The notes under the pieces were generated by a model, which made no database searches, was not told where the DNA came from, and was given only the letters and a program-made list of their open reading frames with translations. Made by a program: the position numbers and the translations under genes. Below, piece after piece: positions 8,073 through 15,534 of a DNA stretch of 32,013 nt. This DNA comes from Caldilineaceae bacterium (GTDB lineage: Bacteria > Chloroflexota > Anaerolineae > Caldilineales > Caldilineaceae). The stretch spans positions 1-32,013 of the forward strand of contig JACKBC010000059.1 in the NCBI GenBank assembly GCA_020634755.1, in the 5' to 3' direction. Each line of letters starts with the position of its first letter. The first letter of the stretch is position 1.

Positions 8073-10069
8073 TAGAGTCGCTCTTTGATTGTCTCTGCCA
8101 CCTTGCGCGAAATACCATCGAGCGCGCTCAGCTCTTCCACGCTGGCATTGCGGATCTTGTCCAGATCGCCGCCATAGTGTTTGAGCAACGCCTTGCGCCG
8201 GCTGGGGCCAATGCCCGGAATATCGTCCAGTTTGGAGCGGATCTGCTCTTTGCTGCGCAGATTGCGATGATATGTAATGGCAAAGCGGTGAGCCTCGTCG
8301 CGCACGCGCTGGACCAGATGCAGCGCGCCGCTGCCCCGCTTGAGCCAGATCGGCTGTGATTCGCCGGGGCGGAAGACCTCCTCTTCACGTTTGGCCAGCC
8401 CCACAATGGGCACTTTGCCCAGCAGCTCAAACTCTTGCAGCACTTCTACGGCAATGCCCAGCTGCCCCTTGCCGCCATCAATAATGACCAAGTCGGGCAG
8501 AATGCGCCAGCTTTCGTTGGTGGAGCGCCCTTTTTTGCCTGGGTTGGCCGTCTCATCGTCCTCGACGGCGCGGCGGAAGCGGCGGCGCAACATCTCTCGC
8601 ATGCTGGCAAAATCATCAGGTTCGCCTTGGGCGCCCTTGCCCCGAATCTTAAAACGTTTGTATGCACCCTTGAGCGGCGCACCTTTCCCAAAGACCACCA
8701 TGGAGCCCACTGTGTTAGTGCCCTGAAAGGTGCTCACATCAAAACATTCAATGCGCGATGGTGGGTTGGCCAGCCCCAGCGCATCTTGCAGTTCGGTGAC
8801 GGCCTGCGTCTGGCGGTTGGTGTCGGCGGCCCACAGCGCTTGCTGCACGCGCAAATATTCGCTGGCGTTGCGCTGGGCCATCTCCATAAAGTCGCGCTTG
8901 GCGCCCCGCCGCGGCACGCGCAGTTCCACCTTGGAGCCTCGCTTTTCCGACAACCATGCTTCCAGCACCTCGACAGACGTGTCAGACGAGATTTCGCCAA
9001 TGGAATCCTCGGTCAGCTCGCTGTTGTGGGGCAGTGCCTGCACCAGAATCAACTTGGGCACAAAGACGGCGTTGTCATAAAACTGCTGGATGAATTCGCC
9101 GATCAACATGCCGAGCTGGCGTTCATCGGCCTGGCTGCTTTTGGCAGGCGCCGGGCTGTTTTCATCCACCACGCCATTCTCCACCAGCGTAGCTCCCTCC
9201 AAAATGTAATTTTCGCGCCCAATCAGGCGCCCATTGCGCACGGTGAAAACCTGGACGGCGGCGTCGGCCGTGCGGGCATCTTGCGCCACGGCAATATAGT
9301 CTGCATCTTCCATAGCGGCGCTGATGATCTTCTGCTGCTCCACAATGCGCTGGGCGGATTTGATGCGGTCTCGATAGATGGCGGCCAGTTCGAACTGGAG
9401 ATTTTCGGCGGCCTGTTCCATCTGGCTTTCCATTTGGGCCAGCACATTGTCAGAGTCGCCCTGCAAAAAGTTCATCATCTGTTGCAACATTTTGCGATAT
9501 TCAGCGCGATTTTGCTTGCCGATGCAGGGGCCGCCACAAAGCTTGATGTGATAGTAGAGACAAGGGCGGGCATCGTTGCCGGTAATTTCGCGGTCGCAAT
9601 CTAAATAGGGAAAGACGCGGCGCAGCGCGTCCATTGTTTGGTAGCACGCCCGCGAGCTGGAATAGGGGCCAAAATAGCGGGCGCCATCTTTTTGCATGCG
9701 GCGCACCACGCTCACCTTGGGAAAGTCGTCCTGCCAATGCACTTTGATATACGGAAACTGCCGATCATCCTTGAGCTTAATATTGTAATGGGGCTTGTAG
9801 CGCTTGATCAGCTCGTTTTCCAGAATCAGCGCTTCCAGTTCGGTGCTGGTAACCCACCAGGTCAGATCGGCAATTTCACTGACCAAGCGGCTGGTTTTGG
9901 CATCGCGCTGGGCAGAGGCGTGGAAATAGCTGCGCACGCGGTTGCGCAGCACCAGCGCCTTCCCCACATAGATCACCTTGCCCTTTTTGTCCAGCATTTG
10001 ATAGCAGCCAGGTTTATCGGGCAGGTTATCCAATTTTTGAGCAACTTTGTCAGGAATTTGGATTGTCAT
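8072..10069 (-). CDS. uvrC: UvrABC system protein C (excinuclease subunit)
   Basis: The product is 665 residues, slightly longer than the usual 600-620. UvrC makes both incisions in nucleotide-excision repair after recruitment by UvrB. The N-terminal GIY-YIG nuclease (about 14-95) shows PGCYQMLDKKGKVIYVGKA, the 3' incision site. A Cys-rich region (CDREITGNDARPCLYY.IKLCGGPC) and a UVR segment (about 205-240) follow. The C-terminal RNase-H-like endonuclease has its acidic residues in ECFDVSTFQG, DDFASM and VIIDGGKGQLG and a histidine in DEAHRFAITYHR. Helix-hairpin-helix motifs (IPGIGPSRRKALLKHYG) end the protein. An insertion around 300-335 (acidic, Ser/Ala-rich) explains the extra length. No Shine-Dalgarno precedes the ATG, and the next gene starts inside its stop. 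Confidence 0.97.
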   Translation of the reverse strand: MTIQIPDKVAQKLDNLPDKPGCYQMLDKKGKVIYVGKALVLRNRVRSYFHASAQRDAKTSRLVSEIADLTWWVTSTELEALILENELIKRYKPHYNIKLKDDRQFPYIKVHWQDDFPKVSVVRRMQKDGARYFGPYSSSRACYQTMDALRRVFPYLDCDREITGNDARPCLYYHIKLCGGPCIGKQNRAEYRKMLQQMMNFLQGDSDNVLAQMESQMEQAAENLQFELAAIYRDRIKSAQRIVEQQKIISAAMEDADYIAVAQDARTADAAVQVFTVRNGRLIGRENYILEGATLVENGVVDENSPAPAKSSQADERQLGMLIGEFIQQFYDNAVFVPKLILVQALPHNSELTEDSIGEISSDTSVEVLEAWLSEKRGSKVELRVPRRGAKRDFMEMAQRNASEYLRVQQALWAADTNRQTQAVTELQDALGLANPPSRIECFDVSTFQGTNTVGSMVVFGKGAPLKGAYKRFKIRGKGAQGEPDDFASMREMLRRRFRRAVEDDETANPGKKGRSTNESWRILPDLVIIDGGKGQLGIAVEVLQEFELLGKVPIVGLAKREEEVFRPGESQPIWLKRGSGALHLVQRVRDEAHRFAITYHRNLRSKEQIRSKLDDIPGIGPSRRKALLKHYGGDLDKIRNASVEELSALDGISRKVAETIKERL

Positions 10070-10597
10070 AAATGCAATTTTACCACGATTTTAAACGATC
10101 CAGAAGCAGGCTATTTGAATTTGCGATTTCAGATTTGTGACTCACGCGGCGGCTGTACAAACCGGGCGATCGTATGAATGTGCACTGTGAAAATTGTCTA
10201 TTGGTATTCGGGTATCTACCAGGTTGACAGCTAATTGCAACACAACTTTTGCCTCATCCCTGCTACAATTGTCGTACCTGCTGTCCAATTGAAGTAACAA
10301 TGCTCTCTAGTCGCAGACCATCGCAGTTGCTCTGTGGCTAGAGAGCATTTGATTTTCGTACGCATTATTTCGCACGAATTAAATGGTTCCGTAATTTGTC
10401 AGACGCAAGTCAGACCATAGCCGAACACAACTTACGCAGCGCCGGTGGAACGCCACGAGAGAAGAGCATAGCAAACCAAGCAATGATCTCCTGGCATGTG
10501 TGAATCCACACGACCCCCGACATACAAGTTGCCATCGTGCAAATTGCTGTCATGTAAGTCTTAGTAGTTCGAGTTTCAAATAAGTCGAGTAATTTTT
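10070..10597. other. intergenic region without a recognisable gene
   Basis: This region separates the divergent uvrC and protease genes and should carry both promoters. No convincing coding frame, RNA gene or clear -35/-10 pair was found. It holds a copy of the GATTTCAGATTT-type motif near 10125 and the hairpin listed separately at 10300-10348. Confidence 0.5.
10300..10348. repeat. 11-bp inverted repeat (hairpin)
   Basis: ATGCTCTCTAG at 10300-10310 is perfectly complementary to CTAGAGAGCAT at 10338-10348, with a 27-base loop that contains a second short CAGA/TCTG pairing. It is followed by TTTGATTTT. It could be a terminator-like structure or an operator in the divergent region. It is not adjacent to a gene end, so a terminator role is doubtful. 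Confidence 0.4.
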
Positions 10598-11713
10598 ATG
10601 CACAACTTTCCCTTGTTCTGCAAACGTCGCATTCATCCATTGTTTCCCGCGCACACGCGCTTGACCATATATACGCTTACAATTATTGCTAATTTGCTTT
10701 TGATGCCTACGCACAATGGCGCTGCCTCTCTGTTTGCTCTCGCGGTAAAGCCACAAAACGCCGCCAAAGTTCCTGCGCACTTTTATCGCCAGGCCCTTCC
10801 CACAAATCAAAATCCCCAAACTGATGCAATGCAACCGTCCATTGTCGGCGGTGAAACCGCCACAGACGGCGATTGGCCCTGGGTGGTCGCCATTATCCAA
10901 AACAATGGCGGCAGCGCATTCTGGTCGCAGTTCTGCGCCGGTACGTTGATTGCGCCAGATTGGGTGCTGACCGCCGCCCACTGTACCTATTACGTCTCTG
11001 GGGCGCCCATTGACGCTCAAGCGTTGGCCGTGGTGGCGGGGCGCCAGCAGCTCACCGCAGAACAAGGAGAGCAACTGGCCGTCGAGGCCATTGTGCGTCA
11101 TCCCTTATACAACGGAGCCCAGGCCGATTACGATGTGGCGCTGCTCAAATTAGCGCAATCGTCTACGCAGCCTGTGATCAAGATGGTCTCGCCGGATGAT
11201 TTGGCGTTGGAAGCCGCTGATACACCGGCCACGGTTGTGGGCTGGGGACGTACCGGTGAGAAGGCGCGTATGGATAATTTGCAGCAGGTGGAGGTGCCGC
11301 TGGTCTCCAAGGAGACATGTACGGCGGCGTATCAATCTTTGGGCTATGGCATTACGGATCGTATGATCTGTGCCGGTTTGGCCGAGGGCGGCAAGGATGC
11401 GTGCTCCGGCGATAGCGGCGGGCCACTCATGGTGGAACGCACATCGGCAGAGAATCCCGATGCCACCGAATGGCTAGAGGTGGGTATTGTGAGCTGGGGC
11501 CGCGGCTGTGCCCTGCCCGATTCCTATGGCGTTTATACGCGCGTTTCAGAAATATACAATTGGGTACAGGAGCAGACTGGGCTCACGCCTGATGATGACA
11601 ATGGCGGCACCGTCATTTTGCCCGACCCCGATGCGCCGCCGCCCGATGAGGATGGCGAAGGGCCCAAAGGCCAGTCAAATTACAGCCTCTTTTTACCAGT
11701 CGCAGCGCGGTGA
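10598..11713 (+). CDS. secreted trypsin-like serine protease (family S1)
   Basis: The product is 371 residues. A basic N-terminus with a hydrophobic stretch (about 21-36) indicates export, and a propeptide of about 45 residues precedes the activation-site-like IVGGE (82-86). The catalytic triad is complete: His128 in TAAHC, Asp179 in DYDVALL and Ser273 in GDSGGPL. Asp267, six residues before the serine, plus the glycines of SWGRGCALP, predict cleavage after Arg/Lys. Cysteine pairs of the S1 fold are present. After the domain come an acidic Pro/Asp-rich linker and the tail YSLFLPVAAR, resembling C-terminal tails seen on many exported Chloroflexota proteins. The last 21 bases overlap the convergent oxidoreductase gene. 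No strong ribosome-binding site precedes the ATG. Confidence 0.92.
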   Translation: MHNFPLFCKRRIHPLFPAHTRLTIYTLTIIANLLLMPTHNGAASLFALAVKPQNAAKVPAHFYRQALPTNQNPQTDAMQPSIVGGETATDGDWPWVVAIIQNNGGSAFWSQFCAGTLIAPDWVLTAAHCTYYVSGAPIDAQALAVVAGRQQLTAEQGEQLAVEAIVRHPLYNGAQADYDVALLKLAQSSTQPVIKMVSPDDLALEAADTPATVVGWGRTGEKARMDNLQQVEVPLVSKETCTAAYQSLGYGITDRMICAGLAEGGKDACSGDSGGPLMVERTSAENPDATEWLEVGIVSWGRGCALPDSYGVYTRVSEIYNWVQEQTGLTPDDDNGGTVILPDPDAPPPDEDGEGPKGQSNYSLFLPVAAR

Positions 11714-12736
11714 GACGGCTCCTCCTGAGCGGCCCGATTCTAACATGGCGTGCAGCACGGCCAGGTCACACAGCGCCTCTTCCGGCGGGTTGAAATGAGT
11801 GCCGCCGTGGCGAATCACCTGCGCAAAAGCGGCCAGCTCCCGCTCAACGCCATCGAACTTGGGGCACTCGATGGCGTTGGTGTGACCATCTCGGGTGATT
11901 TCGACCAGGCCGCGCAAAACGCGCAGCGCGCCCCGCTCGCACACGACGTGGATGTGAGGTGGCCAGGGCGCGGCCGCCGCATAGCTGGCTAAATAGATAC
12001 CCTTGGCGCCATTTGCAAAGCCCAAACTGGCGCTAATCGTATCCAGTGGCGCCAGCGCCGTCTGTGTCAGCGCCGTCTGCGCCTGTACTGACGTAATTTC
12101 CCCCACGATCAGGCGCAGCGCGGCGACGTGATGGACACCGCCATCCACCAGCCAGCCGCCGGGCACCTGCCAGTTGCGCCGCCATGCTGTATCCCAATAT
12201 TTGCTTTGGGGCGTAACCGGCGCAAAAAAAGCGGCATGCGCGGTCAGGGGACGCCCCAATTCGGCGCTTTGAATGATCTGCGCGGCCCGCCGAAACGCCT
12301 CTTCGTAGCGCCAATTTTCTCCTACCATCCAGCATAAATTCGTCCCGTTTGTCTGCTGGGCGCGATAGACATGCAGCAAGGCTTGGCCACTTTCCACGGT
12401 GGGGGCAATGGGCTTCTCGCTGAGTATATGCTTGCCGGCGGCTAGCGCCTGCTCCACCGCTGCCGGCAGCTGCTCAATGGACAGCACGATCACAACGGCC
12501 TCAATATCGGGCCGCGCCAATAGCGCGGGCAAATCTGTGCAGATCTCGGCGGTGCGTTCGGTCAATGCCTGCCATTTATCGGCGCCTAAGGCCGCGGTCG
12601 CGTGGGTGCGGCTGTAAATCGCGGCGAGTTCAAATTGATCCTGCAAGTTTGCCAGCGAAGGCAAGTGTGCATCCCTGGCAAAAACACCGGCTCCGATGAG
12701 GGCTAAGCGCACGGGACGATTTTCTGGCGACGTCAT
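11693..12736 (-). CDS. Gfo/Idh/MocA family oxidoreductase
   Basis: The product is 347 residues. The N-terminal Rossmann domain begins at residue 10 with LALIGAGVFARDAHLPSL, giving the G-x-G-x-x-x-x-x-x-H pattern of the family, and continues with VVIVLSIEQLPAAVEQALAAGKHILSEKPIAPT, containing the conserved EKP whose lysine is catalytic. The C-terminal alpha/beta domain shows VGENWRYEEAF and WLVDGGVHHVAALRLIVG, the substrate-site H-x-x-D-like region (DGGVHH). Such enzymes oxidise or reduce sugars, inositols or related polyols with NAD(P); the substrate cannot be told from sequence. It starts 20 bases after the methylglyoxal synthase gene with AGGAGG seven bases before the ATG, so the two are very likely one operon. 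It converges on the protease gene with a 21-base overlap. Confidence 0.9.
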   Translation of the reverse strand: MTSPENRPVRLALIGAGVFARDAHLPSLANLQDQFELAAIYSRTHATAALGADKWQALTERTAEICTDLPALLARPDIEAVVIVLSIEQLPAAVEQALAAGKHILSEKPIAPTVESGQALLHVYRAQQTNGTNLCWMVGENWRYEEAFRRAAQIIQSAELGRPLTAHAAFFAPVTPQSKYWDTAWRRNWQVPGGWLVDGGVHHVAALRLIVGEITSVQAQTALTQTALAPLDTISASLGFANGAKGIYLASYAAAAPWPPHIHVVCERGALRVLRGLVEITRDGHTNAIECPKFDGVERELAAFAQVIRHGGTHFNPPEEALCDLAVLHAMLESGRSGGAVSPRCDW

Positions 12737-12756
12737 GGGATTTCCTCCTGCAATGA

Positions 12757-13158
12757 TTAGTTTGCCGCGGCGTCCGCCTGCTCGGCCAACTCTTCAAGCC
12801 CTTCCAATATTAAAACCGCAGTGGCAACATTGGTGGCCAACGGCGTGTTGTACACGTTGCAAATGCGCAACAGCCCCTGAATATCTGGCTCGTGCGGATG
12901 TGCATAGAGCGGGTCTACCAGAAAGATCACGGCGGTTACCTCGCCTTCCGCCACCTGGGCGGCAATTTGGGCGTCACCGCCCAGCGGTCCGCTGCGCATG
13001 CGGTGTACCGGCAGCCCCGTGGCTTCGGCAATGCGCTGGCCAGTGGTGCCGGTAGCGACCAGCTGATACGCTACCAGCAAGTCGCGGTACGTTTTGGCAA
13101 AATCAACAATTTCGTCCTTTTTCCCATCGTGTGCGATCAGGGCAATTTTGGCAGCCAC
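12757..13158 (-). CDS. mgsA: methylglyoxal synthase
   Basis: This enzyme converts dihydroxyacetone phosphate to methylglyoxal and phosphate, a bypass of lower glycolysis used when phosphate is short or sugar phosphates accumulate. The frame is open further upstream, but the family starts at the GTG at 13156-13158 (first residues VAAKIALIAHDGKKDEI), which has AAGGAG six bases before it; I chose this start, giving 133 residues. Family motifs are clear: the phosphate loop TGTTGQRI, the SGPLGGDAQI segment holding a catalytic Asp, FLVDPLYAHPHEPD and the ending ATNVATA. The usual PHDPD reads PHEPD here, a conservative change at a position normally Asp. It lies upstream of a Gfo/Idh/MocA oxidoreductase, which could act in aldehyde or polyol metabolism. 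Confidence 0.93.
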   Translation of the reverse strand: MAAKIALIAHDGKKDEIVDFAKTYRDLLVAYQLVATGTTGQRIAEATGLPVHRMRSGPLGGDAQIAAQVAEGEVTAVIFLVDPLYAHPHEPDIQGLLRICNVYNTPLATNVATAVLILEGLEELAEQADAAAN

Positions 13159-13398
13159 CAAGCACTCCTTTATACTTATCTCGAATATAAAAACAGGACG
13201 TACGCAAGCCTCGACGAAACTTGTTCGGATGCGAACAGGTTCACGATTGGCCATGCACGGGCGCTGCGTAAGTCGTGATAAAAACTCACACAGCCCCTGG
13301 CCGCACCAGGGCGCCGAGGGGAAATTGTCAGGTCTGCTACGCCGTTCTCTCCTGGCAATTTATATGTGTTCCGCAAATTGTGTTTAGTATACCCGAAA

Positions 13399-14127
13399 GT
13401 GGACAAAAGGTTGAAGATTGATCTGCTCTTACTAATAGCGGTTTTGTTACCGCCGCGGGCGTTGACCGAACTGGGTGAATTTATCGAAGAACGGACGGTC
13501 GAGACGCCCTATGGCGTCGTGGGACCGCTGGCGCTGCGCAAGCTGGGGGAGACGTGCGGCGTATGGATCCAACCCTATTCCGGGCTGCCCACGCGCACCG
13601 ATCCGCGCGCCACCGTGCATGCCGCCCACCAGCTCGGCGTCACCAAGGTGATCAACTGGGATACTGGTGTGGCCGTGAACCCAGAACTCCAGCGCGGCGA
13701 AACGGTGATTGCCGTGGACTACATTGACTGGACGCGCCAACAGCCGCTTTCGTTTGGCTATGCGGCTGACGCCAGCGAGGCCGATATGGCGGCCGGTTTT
13801 TCGCCCTTGTTGACGCTGGAAATGCATAATGTGCTGCCCGGTGCGCGCGGCGCTATCTATTTGGCCACCGATGGTCCGCGGCGTGAAACGCCTGCCGAGG
13901 CGCGCATGTTCCGTACATGGGGCGTGGATGTTATTGGCCACAACCTGGCGCCTGAGGTGGCGCTGGCCACAGAGCTGGGATTAGACTATGGTGGCCTCGT
14001 CACCATCAGCGACCGCAGCGCCGACCAAAGCGTGCAGCCGGTAGAAGGCGCCGTGCGCGCCGGACTGGAGCAGACAATCCACGCTCTGCCCAAGCTGATC
14101 AAAGCGCTGGCGCTACATACCGAATAG
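13399..14127 (+). CDS. MTAP/PNP-like purine phosphorylase, degraded or divergent N-terminus
   Basis: The C-terminal two thirds clearly belong to the family-2 purine nucleoside phosphorylases that include 5'-methylthioadenosine phosphorylase: RTVETPYG near the start, then a 'YLATDGPRRETPAEARMFRTWG.D' region (normally ATxGPRxETxAE) and APEVALATELG. The N-terminal phosphate loop (I-G-G-S/T-G-x-Y) is not readable in this frame: residues read LLLLIAVLLPPRALTELGEF. The next frame reads TNSGFVTAAGVDRTG before a stop, so a frameshift near 13425-13460 is possible. The R-H-G phosphate motif is replaced by PYSG and the usual Met before LVPE by His-Asn. The start is uncertain: GTG 13399 is used, with GTG 13366 and TTG 13411 as alternatives, none with a good ribosome-binding site. 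It may be a divergent subfamily or a decaying gene. Confidence 0.7.
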   Translation: MDKRLKIDLLLLIAVLLPPRALTELGEFIEERTVETPYGVVGPLALRKLGETCGVWIQPYSGLPTRTDPRATVHAAHQLGVTKVINWDTGVAVNPELQRGETVIAVDYIDWTRQQPLSFGYAADASEADMAAGFSPLLTLEMHNVLPGARGAIYLATDGPRRETPAEARMFRTWGVDVIGHNLAPEVALATELGLDYGGLVTISDRSADQSVQPVEGAVRAGLEQTIHALPKLIKALALHTE

Positions 14128-14205
14128 TGAGTGGCTTTGCCACATTCGCTTGACTACGTTTGCTTTTCCACATCACGTGTGATGTTCCACATAAGGAGAA
14201 ACCAA

Positions 14206-14727
14206 GTGAATAGACCTAAAACGCTACTGGATCCCACTTCTGAACGGACGCCGAGCCAGCGGGAATTGCTGCCGCGTCCCGCAACGTTGGCGGGGCTGAC
14301 GATTGGCCTGCTCGATATTTCCAAAGCGCGGGGGGACGTCTTCCTGGATCGCTTGGCCATGCGACTGCATGAACGCGGTTTGCAGACCAGGCGCTACAAA
14401 AAGCCCACTTTTGCCCGCGTGGCGCCAGTGGCGCTCAAGCAGCAAATTCGCAGCGAATGCCATGTGGTCATCGAAGCGCTGGCCGATTGAGGGAGCTGCA
14501 CGTCGTGCAGTGTGCATGACATCAGCGATTTGGAAAGCCGGGGCATCCCCGGAATGTTTGTGGCATCCACCGAATTTATAGAAGCGGCCAGCGCCCAATC
14601 TGCCGCTTTGGGCTTTGCGCCAGCCCGCGTCTTTGTGCCGCACCCCATCCAGGACCGCACCGACGCCGAGGTGCAGGCATTGGCTGACGCCGCCGTGGAT
14701 GAGATTGTGGGGAAGTTGGTTGATTAG
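14206..14727 (+). CDS. UGSC family selenoprotein (in-frame TGA read as Sec)
   Basis: Two open stretches in the same frame, 14206-14487 and 14491-14727, are separated only by the TGA at 14488-14490. Read through, they give one 173-residue protein with VIEALAD-U-GSCTSCSVHD at the junction. This is the hallmark of the UGSC family, in which the first position is selenocysteine or cysteine. The flanks fit the family on both sides: LLDISKARGDVFLDRL and KKPTFARVAP before the junction, and GIPGMFVAST and ARVFVPHP after it. The start is the GTG at 14206 with AAGGAG seven bases upstream; the Sec is residue 95. The biochemical role of the family is unknown; the U-G-S-C and following C suggest a redox site. 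Selenocysteine insertion genes are not in this window. If the organism lacks them, this would be a pseudogene. Confidence 0.88.
14496..14510 (+). promoter_or_regulatory. candidate bacterial SECIS hairpin
   Basis: Immediately after the TGA at 14488-14490, CTGCAC (14496-14501) pairs perfectly with GTGCAG (14505-14510) around the loop GTC. Bacterial SECIS elements are hairpins within the coding sequence just downstream of the UGA, with a G among the first loop bases; here the loop starts with G. The loop begins 11 bases after the TGA, closer than the usual 16 or more. An alternative pairing of TGCAC with GTGCA at 14512-14516 gives a larger loop. A second strong hairpin (CCGGGG-CAT-CCCCGG, 14538-14552) lies further on. 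Confidence 0.55.
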
Positions 14728-14826
14728 AGGATTGGCGTCGGTTCTCCAATGAACCAGACACCCATTCCCTCGCTCTGTCACCTTTTGTGCAACTTGTGGC
14801 TCTTGTTTATATGAAAGGAGAGCAAG

Positions 14827-15534
14827 ATGCAAGCATATGAGCATTTAATCATAACGTTGCAGGACGCGAAATGTGCGACGCCTCAACGGCACGCTGCCTT
14901 TGCCGAATTGGTAGGTCGATTTGGCAACATGGCGTTTGGGTATGCATTTCAAGTGCTGGGCAATGAACAACTGGCGCAGGACGTCACGCAAGAGGTGTTT
15001 TTGGCGGCATATCAACGCTTGCCGCAGCTGCGCGAACCAGCGGCGTTCCCCGGCTGGTTGCGGCGCATTGTGCATACGCAATGTCACCGAATTACGCGCG
15101 TCAAACGGCTTGAAAATGTGCCGTTAGCGCATGTGGCCAATAGACCGGCCGCTGAGGCCGACTGGACGCAGCGCATTGCCGAAGAGGATGCCGCCCAAGC
15201 GCTGATCGATTGCGTTATGCGCGCCGTGGCCGAACTGCCCGAACACGAGCGCGAGGTCGTGCGCCTTTTTTATTTGGATGGCCATTCGATTCGCGAAGCG
15301 GCACAGGCACTCAACCTGCCGGTGACGACCATCAAAAAGCGGCTGCAATATGCACGAGAACGGCTGCGCAAAAATCTGCTGGATCGCTTTCCCCATGGAG
15401 GCGGCATGCATGGTTGGACCATTCAAACGTTGACCATGCAGATCGTGCAGGGGCTGCTGCCGCTTTTTAGCGTGGCCGCCGCCGAACGGGTCTTGTGTCC
15501 CGTCCCTGTGACTCTTGAACGGAGGCAGGTATGA
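14827..15534 (+). CDS. ECF-type RNA polymerase sigma factor
   Basis: The product is 235 residues. Region 2 (about 20-85) has LVGRFGNMAFGYAFQVLGNE, the core-binding QLAQDVTQEVFLAAYQRL and a FPGWLRRIVHTQCHR helix that would contact the -10 element. Region 4 (about 135-190) has ELPEHEREVVRLFYLDGHSI followed by a helix-turn-helix (REAAQALNLPVTTIKKRLQYARERLRK split over adjacent helices) for the -35 element. No region 3 is present, as in extracytoplasmic-function sigma factors. A tail of about 45 residues after region 4 is hydrophobic in part (TIQTLTMQIVQGLLPLF) and may be regulatory. The ATG has GAAAGGAG six bases upstream. The stop overlaps the methyltransferase start (ATGA), so the two are translationally coupled. 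No anti-sigma gene is adjacent. Confidence 0.9.
   Translation: MQAYEHLIITLQDAKCATPQRHAAFAELVGRFGNMAFGYAFQVLGNEQLAQDVTQEVFLAAYQRLPQLREPAAFPGWLRRIVHTQCHRITRVKRLENVPLAHVANRPAAEADWTQRIAEEDAAQALIDCVMRAVAELPEHEREVVRLFYLDGHSIREAAQALNLPVTTIKKRLQYARERLRKNLLDRFPHGGGMHGWTIQTLTMQIVQGLLPLFSVAAAERVLCPVPVTLERRQV

Noticed and set aside
8435..9604. 389-codon plus-strand frame opposite uvrC
   Set aside because: Its composition mirrors the antisense of uvrC, whose motifs are complete on the minus strand; a shadow frame.
10220..10270. Possible sigma-70 promoter with TTGACA and TACAAT
   Set aside because: The two boxes are about 34 bases apart, twice the workable spacing.
10430..13273. 14-base match ACTTACGCAGCGCC at 10430-10443 and inverted at 13260-13273
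   Set aside because: In a 32-kb window a 14-base match on either strand is expected by chance, and the flanks do not extend it.
14512..14727. Separate 71-residue gene after the UGSC start
   Set aside because: It is the continuation of the UGSC protein in the same frame beyond the recoded TGA; its GTG has no own ribosome-binding site.
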